From: Candidatus Roizmanbacteria bacterium CG_4_9_14_0_2_um_filter_38_17
GTDB lineage: Bacteria > Patescibacteriota > Microgenomatia > GCA-00278855
Direction of reading: 5' to 3'
DNA length: 42,021 nt
NCBI GenBank assembly: GCA_002788855.1
Contig: PFSB01000008.1
Span: 1-42,021 of the forward strand
Shown: positions 31,508 to 39,286 of the stretch, one piece after another
How the letters are laid out: every line of letters begins with the position of its first letter
How positions within the stretch are numbered: position 1 is the stretch's first letter
Position numbers and translations under genes: made by a program
The notes under the pieces: generated by a model
What the model was told of the DNA's origin: nothing
The model's database searches: none
What the model saw: only the letters and a program-made list of their open reading frames with translations

Positions 31508-32774
31508 GATAATACATCGGTAGCTGCATTAACGTATCAACCGCTTCATCCAGCCGCCACTTGCTCGAACTATACAATACCGCCAGTATATCATTTTTAT
31601 TGACCTTGTCTGATAAACGTTTGACTATTTTCATACCTGCCTGCTTATCCTCTGGCGAACCTAATATTCGAGAAACTCCATTTAATTCTTTGGAATTAAT
31701 CGCTTTAACAACTCCAGAAGTTGAAGCTTTTAACTCAAATTTATATTTACCAACTTTAAACATGCTCCTGCTAAAATTTGGGTCTCCTCCTTGTGCTTTT
31801 ACTATTTCACGCATCTTTAAAAGCGCCGCACCGCTCTTTAATACTTCTTCTGCTATCTCGCGCCCTGTTCCAGATTGGCTTACTACTGGAAGAGAGTTGC
31901 GATCTACCACGTCAGCTAAACACATATCTAACAAACTTCCCGCTAAACGGAGTGATCGATCTTCAAACTTTATTGGTCTATCTTTATCTTGCTCAAGAAT
32001 AGCCAACACATCATGTATTTCTAGCACTGGCCCAACCCCAAATCCATTTGACTCATCGGTTGGAATAACTTCAATTTTAATTTTAATTCCAAATTTCTTA
32101 GCTATATACTCAAATTTTTCAGTCACAACCTGGGCATCTTTCATATGACGCACTTTCATGTATGGCCCAAAGGGTATATCTATCACTAGATGAGTTGAAC
32201 CCATAGCAATTTTTTTAGCCATGACAGATACAGCTATCTTGTCAAATGATTCAAATGCTAGCGGTCGCTCAACTTGAATAATTACATCATCGGCTGGAGC
32301 TATTCCAAGCTTTCCACCCCAAACAATACAACCATTGGTTTGATTAACTATATTCTTTATTTGGTCTACCGGAAACTCAACAGGCGCCAATACTTCCATA
32401 GTATCTGCAGTTCCTGCTGCTGCTGTAATAGCTCTGGTCGAACTTTTAGGAATTTTGAATCCGGCTGCTGCAACAATAGGCGTGACTATCATCGACGTTC
32501 TTGTACCTGCAACTCCACCAATAGAGTGTTTATCGGCCACTATACCCTCAAACTTGATCTGTTTCCCCGTCTTTACCATTGCATCGGTAAACTCAACTAG
32601 CTCATGCTTGGTAAATCCCTGACTAAATCCGGCTGCGGCAAAATACGTAGTAAGAATAGGACCTAAGCGATTGTGGCCAATCTCATCCATCAATGCAAAA
32701 ATTTCATGGTCAGTTAGCTTCTGACCTTTTAATTTCTTTTTTATTGCTTCAATAGCCTCTTTTTTGCTGTTCAT
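31497..32774 (-). CDS. AMP/thymidine phosphorylase, archaeal-like
   Basis: A 425-residue pyrimidine/AMP phosphorylase family member, splitting a nucleotide or nucleoside with phosphate. The active-site loop DKHSIGGVAGTRTS, SSTRAITAAAGTADTMEVLAPV and TNGCIVWGG match archaeal AMP phosphorylases more closely than E. coli thymidine phosphorylase (DKHSTGGVGDVTS). The C-terminal domain (ASTSGVVKAI) is complete. The extra N-terminal domain of about 80 residues found in archaeal AMP phosphorylase is missing. In many CPR genomes such enzymes feed ribose 1,5-bisphosphate to RuBisCO, but no RuBisCO or isomerase is in this window. The ATG overlaps the sortase stop (ATGA). I cannot tell AMP from thymidine specificity by eye. 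Confidence 0.85.
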   Translation of the reverse strand: MNSKKEAIEAIKKKLKGQKLTDHEIFALMDEIGHNRLGPILTTYFAAAGFSQGFTKHELVEFTDAMVKTGKQIKFEGIVADKHSIGGVAGTRTSMIVTPIVAAAGFKIPKSSTRAITAAAGTADTMEVLAPVEFPVDQIKNIVNQTNGCIVWGGKLGIAPADDVIIQVERPLAFESFDKIAVSVMAKKIAMGSTHLVIDIPFGPYMKVRHMKDAQVVTEKFEYIAKKFGIKIKIEVIPTDESNGFGVGPVLEIHDVLAILEQDKDRPIKFEDRSLRLAGSLLDMCLADVVDRNSLPVVSQSGTGREIAEEVLKSGAALLKMREIVKAQGGDPNFSRSMFKVGKYKFELKASTSGVVKAINSKELNGVSRILGSPEDKQAGMKIVKRLSDKVNKNDILAVLYSSSKWRLDEAVDTLMQLPMYYLEK

Positions 32775-33526
32775 AACGACTTTAACCTAGCTCTAACTAC
32801 TAGTCGCTCCATATATGTACCCGGAGGTACACATGTTACTAAAGTTAGGTACGAGTCGTCAAATTTTTGCTCTAATATCTGAACATCTTGTGGTTTAACT
32901 ACAAACATCTCTTCCACAACATATTTATACTTCAGTCCATCATATTCTGCAAAAATCTCATCCCCTTCTTTCAGTTTTGGTAAAGTAGAAAAAATAGTCT
33001 TATAGTCTTCTGGATTATAAAAATACGGCAAGGTTGAATGACCAAAAATTACAGCATTACCATAATCTCCAGGTAGTGCTGTTCCTCCAAAATGGATTAA
33101 GCTCTTACTTAAATCTTCACCACCAACCAATGCATTGGCATCGCTAATTCCCAACTTAGGTATAGATATCTTATATGAATTTCCTTGCACATCTGCCGAT
33201 TGCTGAGCAACTTCTGGAAACCAGTTTGATGCCTGAGTATAGTCAACGCTTGTTCCACTATAAGTTAATACAGATTCCTTTTCGATAGTTTTAGCTTCAA
33301 CTGATTCAACAATGTTCGCAACTGGCACTGGATTGAGCAATGGTCTTAGTTTTGGAGCTTGAATCAACTGGAAGGAAAGAATCGGCCATGCAACCCAAGA
33401 AATAATACCCATACCCATACACATCAATACACTAGAAGTTATAGAGGATTTTTTCTGCCCAACCATAGTCATAAACGATTGACTAGGTTCCGCTTTTAAA
33501 TAGACGTACTTTACTCGGGCAGACAT
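32771..33526 (-). CDS. sortase-like transpeptidase
   Basis: A 251-residue membrane-anchored cysteine transpeptidase. An N-terminal membrane helix (about 28-54) leads to the sortase barrel with catalytic His163 (FGHST), Cys232 (TLVTC) and Arg241 (MERLVVRARL). The YKISIPKLGI strand opens the domain. In studied bacteria sortases join surface proteins or pilins to the envelope. In this cluster the next upstream gene encodes a 696-residue anchored surface protein, a possible substrate or partner. I do not see an LPxTG-like sorting signal in the window, so its substrates are probably elsewhere. It overlaps the phosphorylase gene by 4 bases. Confidence 0.92.
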   Translation of the reverse strand: MSARVKYVYLKAEPSQSFMTMVGQKKSSITSSVLMCMGMGIISWVAWPILSFQLIQAPKLRPLLNPVPVANIVESVEAKTIEKESVLTYSGTSVDYTQASNWFPEVAQQSADVQGNSYKISIPKLGISDANALVGGEDLSKSLIHFGGTALPGDYGNAVIFGHSTLPYFYNPEDYKTIFSTLPKLKEGDEIFAEYDGLKYKYVVEEMFVVKPQDVQILEQKFDDSYLTLVTCVPPGTYMERLVVRARLKSL

Positions 33527-33577
33527 ACTACAACTTTAGCAGAACTATCCCATAGATTGCAACCTGTAGTATACAAA

Positions 33578-35668
33578 TTACCTTGTAGAAATAACTATAG
33601 TCAGCTTATCTTGTTTGGGTAGGTGTATGGGGGTAATAAATGGTAAAAACTTGCTAAATGAAACCTCAAACCCAGATACTAACTTTTGTGATCGCAGCTC
33701 TTTTTCAAGCTCCGAAACTTTATTACCAGCTACTAATTTAGCTATCTCATCTTTATCTACATCTGGTATTAATGTTGTAGCAAATGAGACTTTAAAGTCC
33801 ACTGACCCATTTTTATTAACTTTTTTATCCAATATGGTTTGGCGACTGAACCCTCTAATGCTTTGATATCCCTCAGGAAAATCCGTCTCCGATTCCTGCT
33901 TCAGTAATAAAGCAATATCTTCAGGATTAAATCCCACAGCAGTAAACTTTACTTCTGCGCTCATTGACACCGATTTAGCCTGCTCCCCAACTTTTTCACT
34001 CAACTTTTCACTAATTATTTCGCTTTCAATGGTATCTTCTACAACTGTAACCTTATCTTCTTTATTAGATTCAATATCACCCTTAGCTTTTTTCTGAAGA
34101 CTATCAGTAATTTGTTTTCGTAAATTCGCAATATCCTCCTTGCCTACAACGGATACCTCTCGACTTGTTCCTCCAGAAAAGTCTTCATCAGCTGTAGCTG
34201 AGTAGTCAGATGAAACAAAATCTTCAAACACCAGATCTGTTCCACTGCTAATATTTCCATCAGGTCCAATATCCACCGCCGTGACAGATGTCTGCGTTTT
34301 ACCATATATTTTTGTTTCACTTCCTGCTTCAATCTTTACTGATGCCGAAGCTATTTTGACCTCTTCATCTAAGCTGTATCTAATTTTGTTAGGAGCAACT
34401 AATCTTTCACCTTTGGCGAAGGTTTTTGAGCCAGATGCCTTATTATACAAAGTTACTTTACCTGAGGCGGGGTCTCCAATTAATTTTGTTCCCTCCGTAT
34501 CGGCAGAAGCTTCTCCTTCAAGCGTAACAGATACAGTTTTTCCTGGAACAATCCTCTCTTCAACATCAACTTCCTCTGCTTCTGGATCAAGCGTAAAATC
34601 CAGATCTTGTTCAAACAGTTTTGTGTCCACAATTATTTTAAGCTCTGCGCCACTTGAATAAAAAAGCTGCGCCATAATAGCTCCCACAACCAATAACACA
34701 AGGACTATCATAAAACCACCTACTATTCCCAATTTTGGTTTAAAACTAAAACTAGGCACGCTAAACTTGGGTCGTGGCAAAAATCTTGTTTTGGGCTCAT
34801 CACGTTCCACTTGTTTTGGCTCCATTGTTTCAATCTGATTTTCTGTAGATTCTGTTTTTGATAAAAATCCAACATCTTCTGGTTTAATTTTCTTAATATC
34901 TCCATCCATCTCAATCAAGCTTTTTTGAGTGTATGCTCCCACCACCGCTTGCAATGTAGTTTGAGCAGGTAATGCTTCTATTTTAGGAAAGTGCAAAAAG
35001 TTACTTTCTTTATCCCAAGCAAAATTCAAAAACTCATCTTTAGTACTACTTAAGTCCATAGTTCCGTCATAAAGAATAATTTTTGCAGGTAATACTTCTT
35101 GCTTGAAATCGGCAAGCGCAGATTTAACGTCCATACATATATTATCCGTGTGAGCAACTGTTTTTTCCTCTACAATATTGCCAATCTTCATTAAAGAGAC
35201 CTGTATTTCATCAGGGTACACGCCAACAAAAATCGCGCTCTCCTGCATCCCGCTTTTGGCAGATAGAAAATATGCTAATGCTTCAGAAATAACCACAAAT
35301 CCTGTGGGTTTTAGTGACAACTCTTCCACCAAATTTTTTAGCTGATTTTTTACTTCAGGCTTAATACCATCACCTTCAACATATTCTTGAGATAAGCCAA
35401 ATATAGTTTCTTCAATTTTCTCTGTCCCAGGTAGATCCTCTGCGATACCTGTAAATAAACTGTCTAGTGTTTCAATAGAATCGGGGATTGAGCCAGAAAA
35501 AATTGCGGCGCAGTAAGACAAAATATTAACCTTATCCTCCTTAGTTGTGAATGCAGCAACAGTAATCGTGGATAGCTCAAACAGAACAGCAAAAGAGATT
35601 TTTACCTCCTCCCCACCAACAGCAGATTTATTAAATAATTTCTGCGAAATAACCTCAGGCAGCCGCAT
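33578..35668 (-). CDS. large single-pass membrane protein with actin-fold-like inside and baseplate-J-like outside
   Basis: 696 residues. The cytoplasmic part (about 1-290) resembles an actin/FtsA/PilM fold: alternating strands and helices, GFVVISEALAYFLSA, AIFVGVYPDEIQVSLMKIGNIVEEKTVAH, AKIILYDGT. A Pro/basic linker precedes one membrane helix at about 312-334. Outside (about 340-696) is a Ser/Thr/Asp/Lys-rich beta region; EAGSETKIYGKTQTSVTAVDIGPDGNI resembles baseplate J/gp47 modules. I recall similar proteins in Microgenomates, of unknown role. The DNA has no obvious compositional break. It lies upstream of the sortase with about 50 bases between. Both parts are inferences from pattern. 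Confidence 0.7.
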   Translation of the reverse strand: MRLPEVISQKLFNKSAVGGEEVKISFAVLFELSTITVAAFTTKEDKVNILSYCAAIFSGSIPDSIETLDSLFTGIAEDLPGTEKIEETIFGLSQEYVEGDGIKPEVKNQLKNLVEELSLKPTGFVVISEALAYFLSAKSGMQESAIFVGVYPDEIQVSLMKIGNIVEEKTVAHTDNICMDVKSALADFKQEVLPAKIILYDGTMDLSSTKDEFLNFAWDKESNFLHFPKIEALPAQTTLQAVVGAYTQKSLIEMDGDIKKIKPEDVGFLSKTESTENQIETMEPKQVERDEPKTRFLPRPKFSVPSFSFKPKLGIVGGFMIVLVLLVVGAIMAQLFYSSGAELKIIVDTKLFEQDLDFTLDPEAEEVDVEERIVPGKTVSVTLEGEASADTEGTKLIGDPASGKVTLYNKASGSKTFAKGERLVAPNKIRYSLDEEVKIASASVKIEAGSETKIYGKTQTSVTAVDIGPDGNISSGTDLVFEDFVSSDYSATADEDFSGGTSREVSVVGKEDIANLRKQITDSLQKKAKGDIESNKEDKVTVVEDTIESEIISEKLSEKVGEQAKSVSMSAEVKFTAVGFNPEDIALLLKQESETDFPEGYQSIRGFSRQTILDKKVNKNGSVDFKVSFATTLIPDVDKDEIAKLVAGNKVSELEKELRSQKLVSGFEVSFSKFLPFITPIHLPKQDKLTIVISTR

Positions 35669-35674
35669 ACTTAC

Positions 35675-35704
35675 ATCTTACCATTTATAGAGCTGTCAAG
35701 ACAA
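35675..35704 (-). promoter_or_regulatory. promoter of the surface protein-sortase-phosphorylase-mltG cluster
   Basis: On the minus strand TTGTCT (35699-35704), an 18-base spacer and TAAGAT (35675-35680), 6 bases before the ATG of the 696-residue gene. It predicts a leaderless transcript for this four-gene cluster. Confidence 0.45.
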
Positions 35705-35762
35705 AAAAGTATCCTTCTCTATCAGGCGGATAAACTCCGGCGGTAATCCATGTTTGTTATTT

Positions 35763-35793
35763 ACTGGATCCCCGATCAAGTCGGGGATGACAG
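35763..35793. repeat. dispersed 31-bp hairpin repeat, copy 2
   Basis: ACTGG, arms ATCCCCGA and TCGGGGAT around loop TCAAG, then GACAG. Same length, borders and loop as copy 1 at 26297, while the stem differs by paired substitutions. It lies downstream of the 98-residue gene and may act as its terminator. Confidence 0.8.
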
Positions 35794-35835
35794 CATGAAT
35801 CCTTTTTAAACCCCTAGGACTTAAAAAGACCGTAG

Positions 35836-36132
35836 TTACGAACTAAACTCAATATTTCTTAGTTTTACAGTCTCACTCGTCACTAATTTTGCTAGCTTGC
35901 CCCAATTTTCAACATCTCTTTTATCAACCTCAACCTCATTATAGAGAGTATCACCAGGTCCACAACTATTAAAACGAATACCTAACCTTGCTCCCACAAA
36001 TCCAAAGTTATCCGTAGTATCTTGAAGCCAAGCGAAAACATCTCTACCTATGGTCCATTCTGTCCTATCTCCAGTAGCTACTACAACATCGAAAAAATCG
36101 CCCCCAGTAGACACTTCTGCTTTAGTTGTCAT
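35836..36132 (-). CDS. 98-residue protein of unknown function
   Basis: A small acidic soluble protein with no known domain recognised. The N-terminus TTKAEVSTGGDFFDVVVATGD and the segment IGRDVFAWLQDTTDNFGFVGARLG suggest a small alpha/beta fold. It has the only strong ribosome-binding site I found in the window (GAGGAGGTG, 7 bases before the ATG), which supports real and possibly high expression. It lies between alaS and the surface-protein cluster on the same strand. Confidence 0.7.
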   Translation of the reverse strand: MTTKAEVSTGGDFFDVVVATGDRTEWTIGRDVFAWLQDTTDNFGFVGARLGIRFNSCGPGDTLYNEVEVDKRDVENWGKLAKLVTSETVKLRNIEFSS

Positions 36133-36147
36133 ATTAACACCTCCTCA
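36133..36147 (-). promoter_or_regulatory. strong Shine-Dalgarno site of the 98-residue gene
   Basis: GAGGAGGTG on the minus strand, 7 bases before ATG. It is notable because most genes in the window lack a recognisable site. Confidence 0.8.
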
Positions 36148-36181
36148 CGGGCAAAGAATGACCAGATTGTAACACAAGGAC

Positions 36182-37993
36182 TTATTTTTTGCTTAGCGTG
36201 GCATAGATTCTTCTAATACCAGAGCCAGCTGATTGTTCTTTTATTATTTTGAAAGTGCCCAATTCTCCAGTATGTTCCACATGCGGGCCTCCACAAAACT
36301 CTTTAGAAAAAGCTTCTGCCTCTTTTCCTTTATTACCAATAAAGTACACATTTACTTTGTCACCATATTTCTCTCCAAAAAAAGCCATGGCTTTTAACTT
36401 TTCTGCATCTTTCTTATCTAATATTTCTGACCAAACATCAAAGTTGCCCTTTATCTTAGAATTGACCAATTCTTCTATTTGTTTTAACTCGTCTTCAGAC
36501 AAGGTTTGGGAGTGAGAAAAATCAAACCGCAACCTTTCGGCTGTAATATTGCTTCCTTTTTGTTGCACATGCTCGCCCAGTATTTCCCGAAGTGCATAAT
36601 GCAATAAATGCGTAGCTGTATGCAATTTTATTGTCTCTTCATTATGATCTGCCAAACCTCCAGCAAAGCGCTTAGTTGCTCCCTTCTTAGATATTTCACG
36701 ATGTTTAGTGAGCGCTTTATCAAAATCTGCCTTACTAATTTTAATCTTTCTCTCAGATAGCAACTCTTCTGTTATCTCAAAAGGAAAGCCGTATGATTGA
36801 TATAAATCAAATACAAACTCGGAAGTTATCCTCTCAGCTGGAGTTTGATCAATCATTTTTAATCCCTTAGTCAAGGTAGAACTAAACTGAACTACTTCCT
36901 TGGTTATTAAATCTGTAATATTTTTCTCTGACTTTTCTGGTTTAGAAAAATACGGCGACTCATCATACATTTTTATCACCTGTTTACAAATAGAAATAAT
37001 CTTACCTGGAGACCTAACATCTAACCCCAGACTTCGCATTTTTACAATGGAACGACGAATTAGCTGACGTAGCACATAACCCTGATCTTTATTTGAAGGA
37101 ACAACTCCATCTTCAATTAAGAAGGTTGCCGCACGCAAATGATCAGCAATAATTCGCATTGCTACCTTATTTTGTTCATAATCTCTATCTGTGACAGAGA
37201 CAATTTCATCAATAATTGGCTTGAAAGTTGTTGTTTTAAACATATCTGGTTGATTTTCTACTGCCGCTACTAACCTTTCTAAACCTCCTCCAAAATCTAC
37301 GTTTTTTTTTGGTAATTTCTCCAAACCAGCCTCAATTTTTTTGTAGGTCATAAAAACAGAGTTTCCGATTTCAAGAAATCTCCCACAATCACAGTTAGGA
37401 TGACATTTACTACCAAACTCGTTATCATGAGCAGTTCCAAAATCATAAAATACTTCAGACGTGGGGCCACCTGGCTCACCGATTGGCATATTATCTGGAA
37501 TTCCTGCACGGCTCCACCAATTTTTTGTAGCTGGATAGAAAAAAATATGATCTTCTTGTACTCCTAATTTTTTCCAAATTTTGACTGAGTCAGTGTCCTT
37601 TGGAATATTTTTATTTCCTTCAAATAAAGTAACATATAATTTTCCAGAAGACAGATTTAATTCTTTTGTCAAAAATTCCCAAAACCAAGTAAGCTGTTCT
37701 TGTTTCCAGTAATCACCCAAACTCCAGTTCCCGAGCATCTCAAAAAAAGTAGTGTGGCGATTATCTCCTACTTCATCAATATCCATAGCTCGAAAACATT
37801 TTTGCGAATCGGCTATTCGGGTTCCTTCTGGGTGTTCTTTTCCTAATAGATACTGCAACATTGGCTGCATGCCAGATCCAGTAAATAATGTTGTAGGATC
37901 ATCTTCAGGCACCAAAGAACCTGAAGCAACTATCACATGCCCATGATTATTTAAATAGTCGAGGTATTTGCGCCGAATCTCATTTATTTGCAT
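36182..37993 (-). CDS. alaS: alanyl-tRNA synthetase, short form
   Basis: The 603-residue enzyme charges tRNA-Ala. The class II catalytic domain starts with NEIRRKYLDYLNNHGH, with GSGMQPMLQYLLG and FFEMLGNWSLGDYWK. The tRNA-binding helical part follows, then the editing domain with HTATHLLH and CGGPHVEHTGELGTF (HxxxH and CxxxH zinc/editing motifs). The C-terminal oligomerisation (DHHA1) domain is missing: the protein stops right after the editing domain, about 270 residues short of E. coli AlaRS (876). Short forms occur in CPR and archaeal-like enzymes. ATG 37993 is preferred over the TTG at 37999. It follows the small membrane genes by about 20 bases. Confidence 0.95.
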   Translation of the reverse strand: MQINEIRRKYLDYLNNHGHVIVASGSLVPEDDPTTLFTGSGMQPMLQYLLGKEHPEGTRIADSQKCFRAMDIDEVGDNRHTTFFEMLGNWSLGDYWKQEQLTWFWEFLTKELNLSSGKLYVTLFEGNKNIPKDTDSVKIWKKLGVQEDHIFFYPATKNWWSRAGIPDNMPIGEPGGPTSEVFYDFGTAHDNEFGSKCHPNCDCGRFLEIGNSVFMTYKKIEAGLEKLPKKNVDFGGGLERLVAAVENQPDMFKTTTFKPIIDEIVSVTDRDYEQNKVAMRIIADHLRAATFLIEDGVVPSNKDQGYVLRQLIRRSIVKMRSLGLDVRSPGKIISICKQVIKMYDESPYFSKPEKSEKNITDLITKEVVQFSSTLTKGLKMIDQTPAERITSEFVFDLYQSYGFPFEITEELLSERKIKISKADFDKALTKHREISKKGATKRFAGGLADHNEETIKLHTATHLLHYALREILGEHVQQKGSNITAERLRFDFSHSQTLSEDELKQIEELVNSKIKGNFDVWSEILDKKDAEKLKAMAFFGEKYGDKVNVYFIGNKGKEAEAFSKEFCGGPHVEHTGELGTFKIIKEQSAGSGIRRIYATLSKK

Positions 37994-38014
37994 ATGCAAA
38001 TTTTACCACGCAAA

Positions 38015-38299
38015 TTAGGATGCCTTTTTAGCCGCCTTTTTGAAAAAACGCTTAGCTGATCTGCTTATAGTCTCCAATGCTCCAGTATTTTGTTTAGTTT
38101 CGCTTACAAGCGTATGACCAGCAAGCTGAGGATGTTCGTCGATAAATTCCTCCCAGATTTCTACTCCTTCTTCTTTAATTTGCTCAATAAGTTTTTGTCC
38201 TTTTTTTGTACCCAAAGCAAACAGCAGAGATGATCCTAAAACCAAACCCGCCACAAAACTCAAGTTCAACTCATGGTCTTTGTGTTCAATATCTGACAT
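38015..38299 (-). CDS. small YtxH-like membrane protein
   Basis: 94 residues with one hydrophobic segment near the N-terminus (about 13-30) followed by TKKGQKLIEQI, the pattern of YtxH/GvpP-like proteins. A charged helical tail ends in KRFFKKAAKKAS. Such proteins are envelope-associated with unclear functions. Its ATG overlaps the stop of the upstream 90-residue gene by 1 base, so the two are translated together. Confidence 0.7.
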   Translation of the reverse strand: MSDIEHKDHELNLSFVAGLVLGSSLLFALGTKKGQKLIEQIKEEGVEIWEEFIDEHPQLAGHTLVSETKQNTGALETISRSAKRFFKKAAKKAS

Positions 38300-38571
38300 T
38301 ATTCCTCCTTTTCACTATCCGCAGAACGTTTCTTAAGTATTGATATTAAACTCAATGCCGCGCTCATTCCAGCACCAAGACCAGCAAGGCTACCAACAGA
38401 GGAAGATACTTTATTCGTGAAACCAGAAATATTATCAACAGTGCTATTAACCTTACGAATAACCTGGCGGATTTCTTTAATCACATAGACTACCTGTATC
38501 CCAATTACCGCAAGCAACACTGTGAGCACAATCACCACGACCACCAACAACACTTGCCAACCTTCAATCAT
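38299..38571 (-). CDS. small DUF948-like membrane protein
   Basis: 90 residues: an N-terminal membrane helix (about 7-28), then an amphipathic helix with a heptad-like pattern (IKEIRQVIRKVNSTVDNI) and a Ser/Gly/Ala-rich tail. This resembles DUF948-type proteins, often paired with YtxH-like proteins, as here. Function is unknown; a membrane-stress or envelope role is the usual guess. Confidence 0.7.
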   Translation of the reverse strand: MIEGWQVLLVVVVIVLTVLLAVIGIQVVYVIKEIRQVIRKVNSTVDNISGFTNKVSSSVGSLAGLGAGMSAALSLISILKKRSADSEKEE

Positions 38572-38622
38572 GATTCAAGTATGAAACATCTATCCGAGTG
38601 TGTCAAGTCTTAAGACAGTTAA

Positions 38623-39261
38623 TTAGGGCTGATAACGAATATTGCGCTCAATCCTTGACACCTTTCCATTTTTATTAACTGCCTCTAACACGAACTCATT
38701 TACCCCTTCAATTACTCCTACCTCAATCATAAAATCACCGCCTTGTGATACTTTTTTTTCTTTACCGTTTAAAAACAGCTCAGCTTCAGGATTAACTTTT
38801 CCTTTGAAAGTCAGCTGCCCAACATTTATGACCTGGTCCTGAGCAGGCTCCACCAGCTCTAGTATTGGCGCTCCAAGTAAACCCCTAGCCTGATTAAACA
38901 GATATGCAAAAAATATAAGCAAGATCAAGAGAACGGAAACCACCACGGCTCTCTGTGGTGTAATTTTGAGCAAAGGATTATCTAATGGACTATGCATTCC
39001 TTCTGGCATTATTTCACCAACTTGACCATCTGCATATTGTCTACGAAATACAGCTAAAACTTTAACCGAGTCCAGATCTAAAAACTCACTATAATTTTTA
39101 ATAAAACCGCGAATGTAATTAGGAGAGGAAAAAATCGTAAAATCATCTCTCTCAATTGCTAATAAATATTGCTTGCGTATGCGCAACTTATTCTCAACAT
39201 CTTCCACAGATAATTCTAGTTGCTTTCGCCTTGAACTTAATAATCCACCTGCTGTTTTCAT
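38623..39261 (-). CDS. RodZ-like cytoskeletal anchor protein
   Basis: The 212-residue protein has an N-terminal Xre-type helix-turn-helix (LLSSRRKQLELSVEDVENKLRIRKQYLLAIE, then YIRGFIKNYSEFLDLD), which in RodZ binds MreB instead of DNA. A membrane helix spans about 105-123. An outside beta domain (about 132-212: FKGKVNPEAELFLNGKEKKVSQGGDFMIEV) is shaped like an Ig/glucodextranase-B fold. Whether the cell has MreB cannot be seen here. It diverges from the glycosyltransferase gene with 25 bases between. Confidence 0.85.
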   Translation of the reverse strand: MKTAGGLLSSRRKQLELSVEDVENKLRIRKQYLLAIERDDFTIFSSPNYIRGFIKNYSEFLDLDSVKVLAVFRRQYADGQVGEIMPEGMHSPLDNPLLKITPQRAVVVSVLLILLIFFAYLFNQARGLLGAPILELVEPAQDQVINVGQLTFKGKVNPEAELFLNGKEKKVSQGGDFMIEVGVIEGVNEFVLEAVNKNGKVSRIERNIRYQP

Positions 39262-39286
39262 TTATTATTGTAAAATAGAGTTATAC

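Noticed and set aside
39173-39286. N-terminal extension of the glycosyltransferase
   Set aside because: It would overlap the rodZ-like gene and add non-conserved residues before the first membrane helix; ATG 39287 fits the family.
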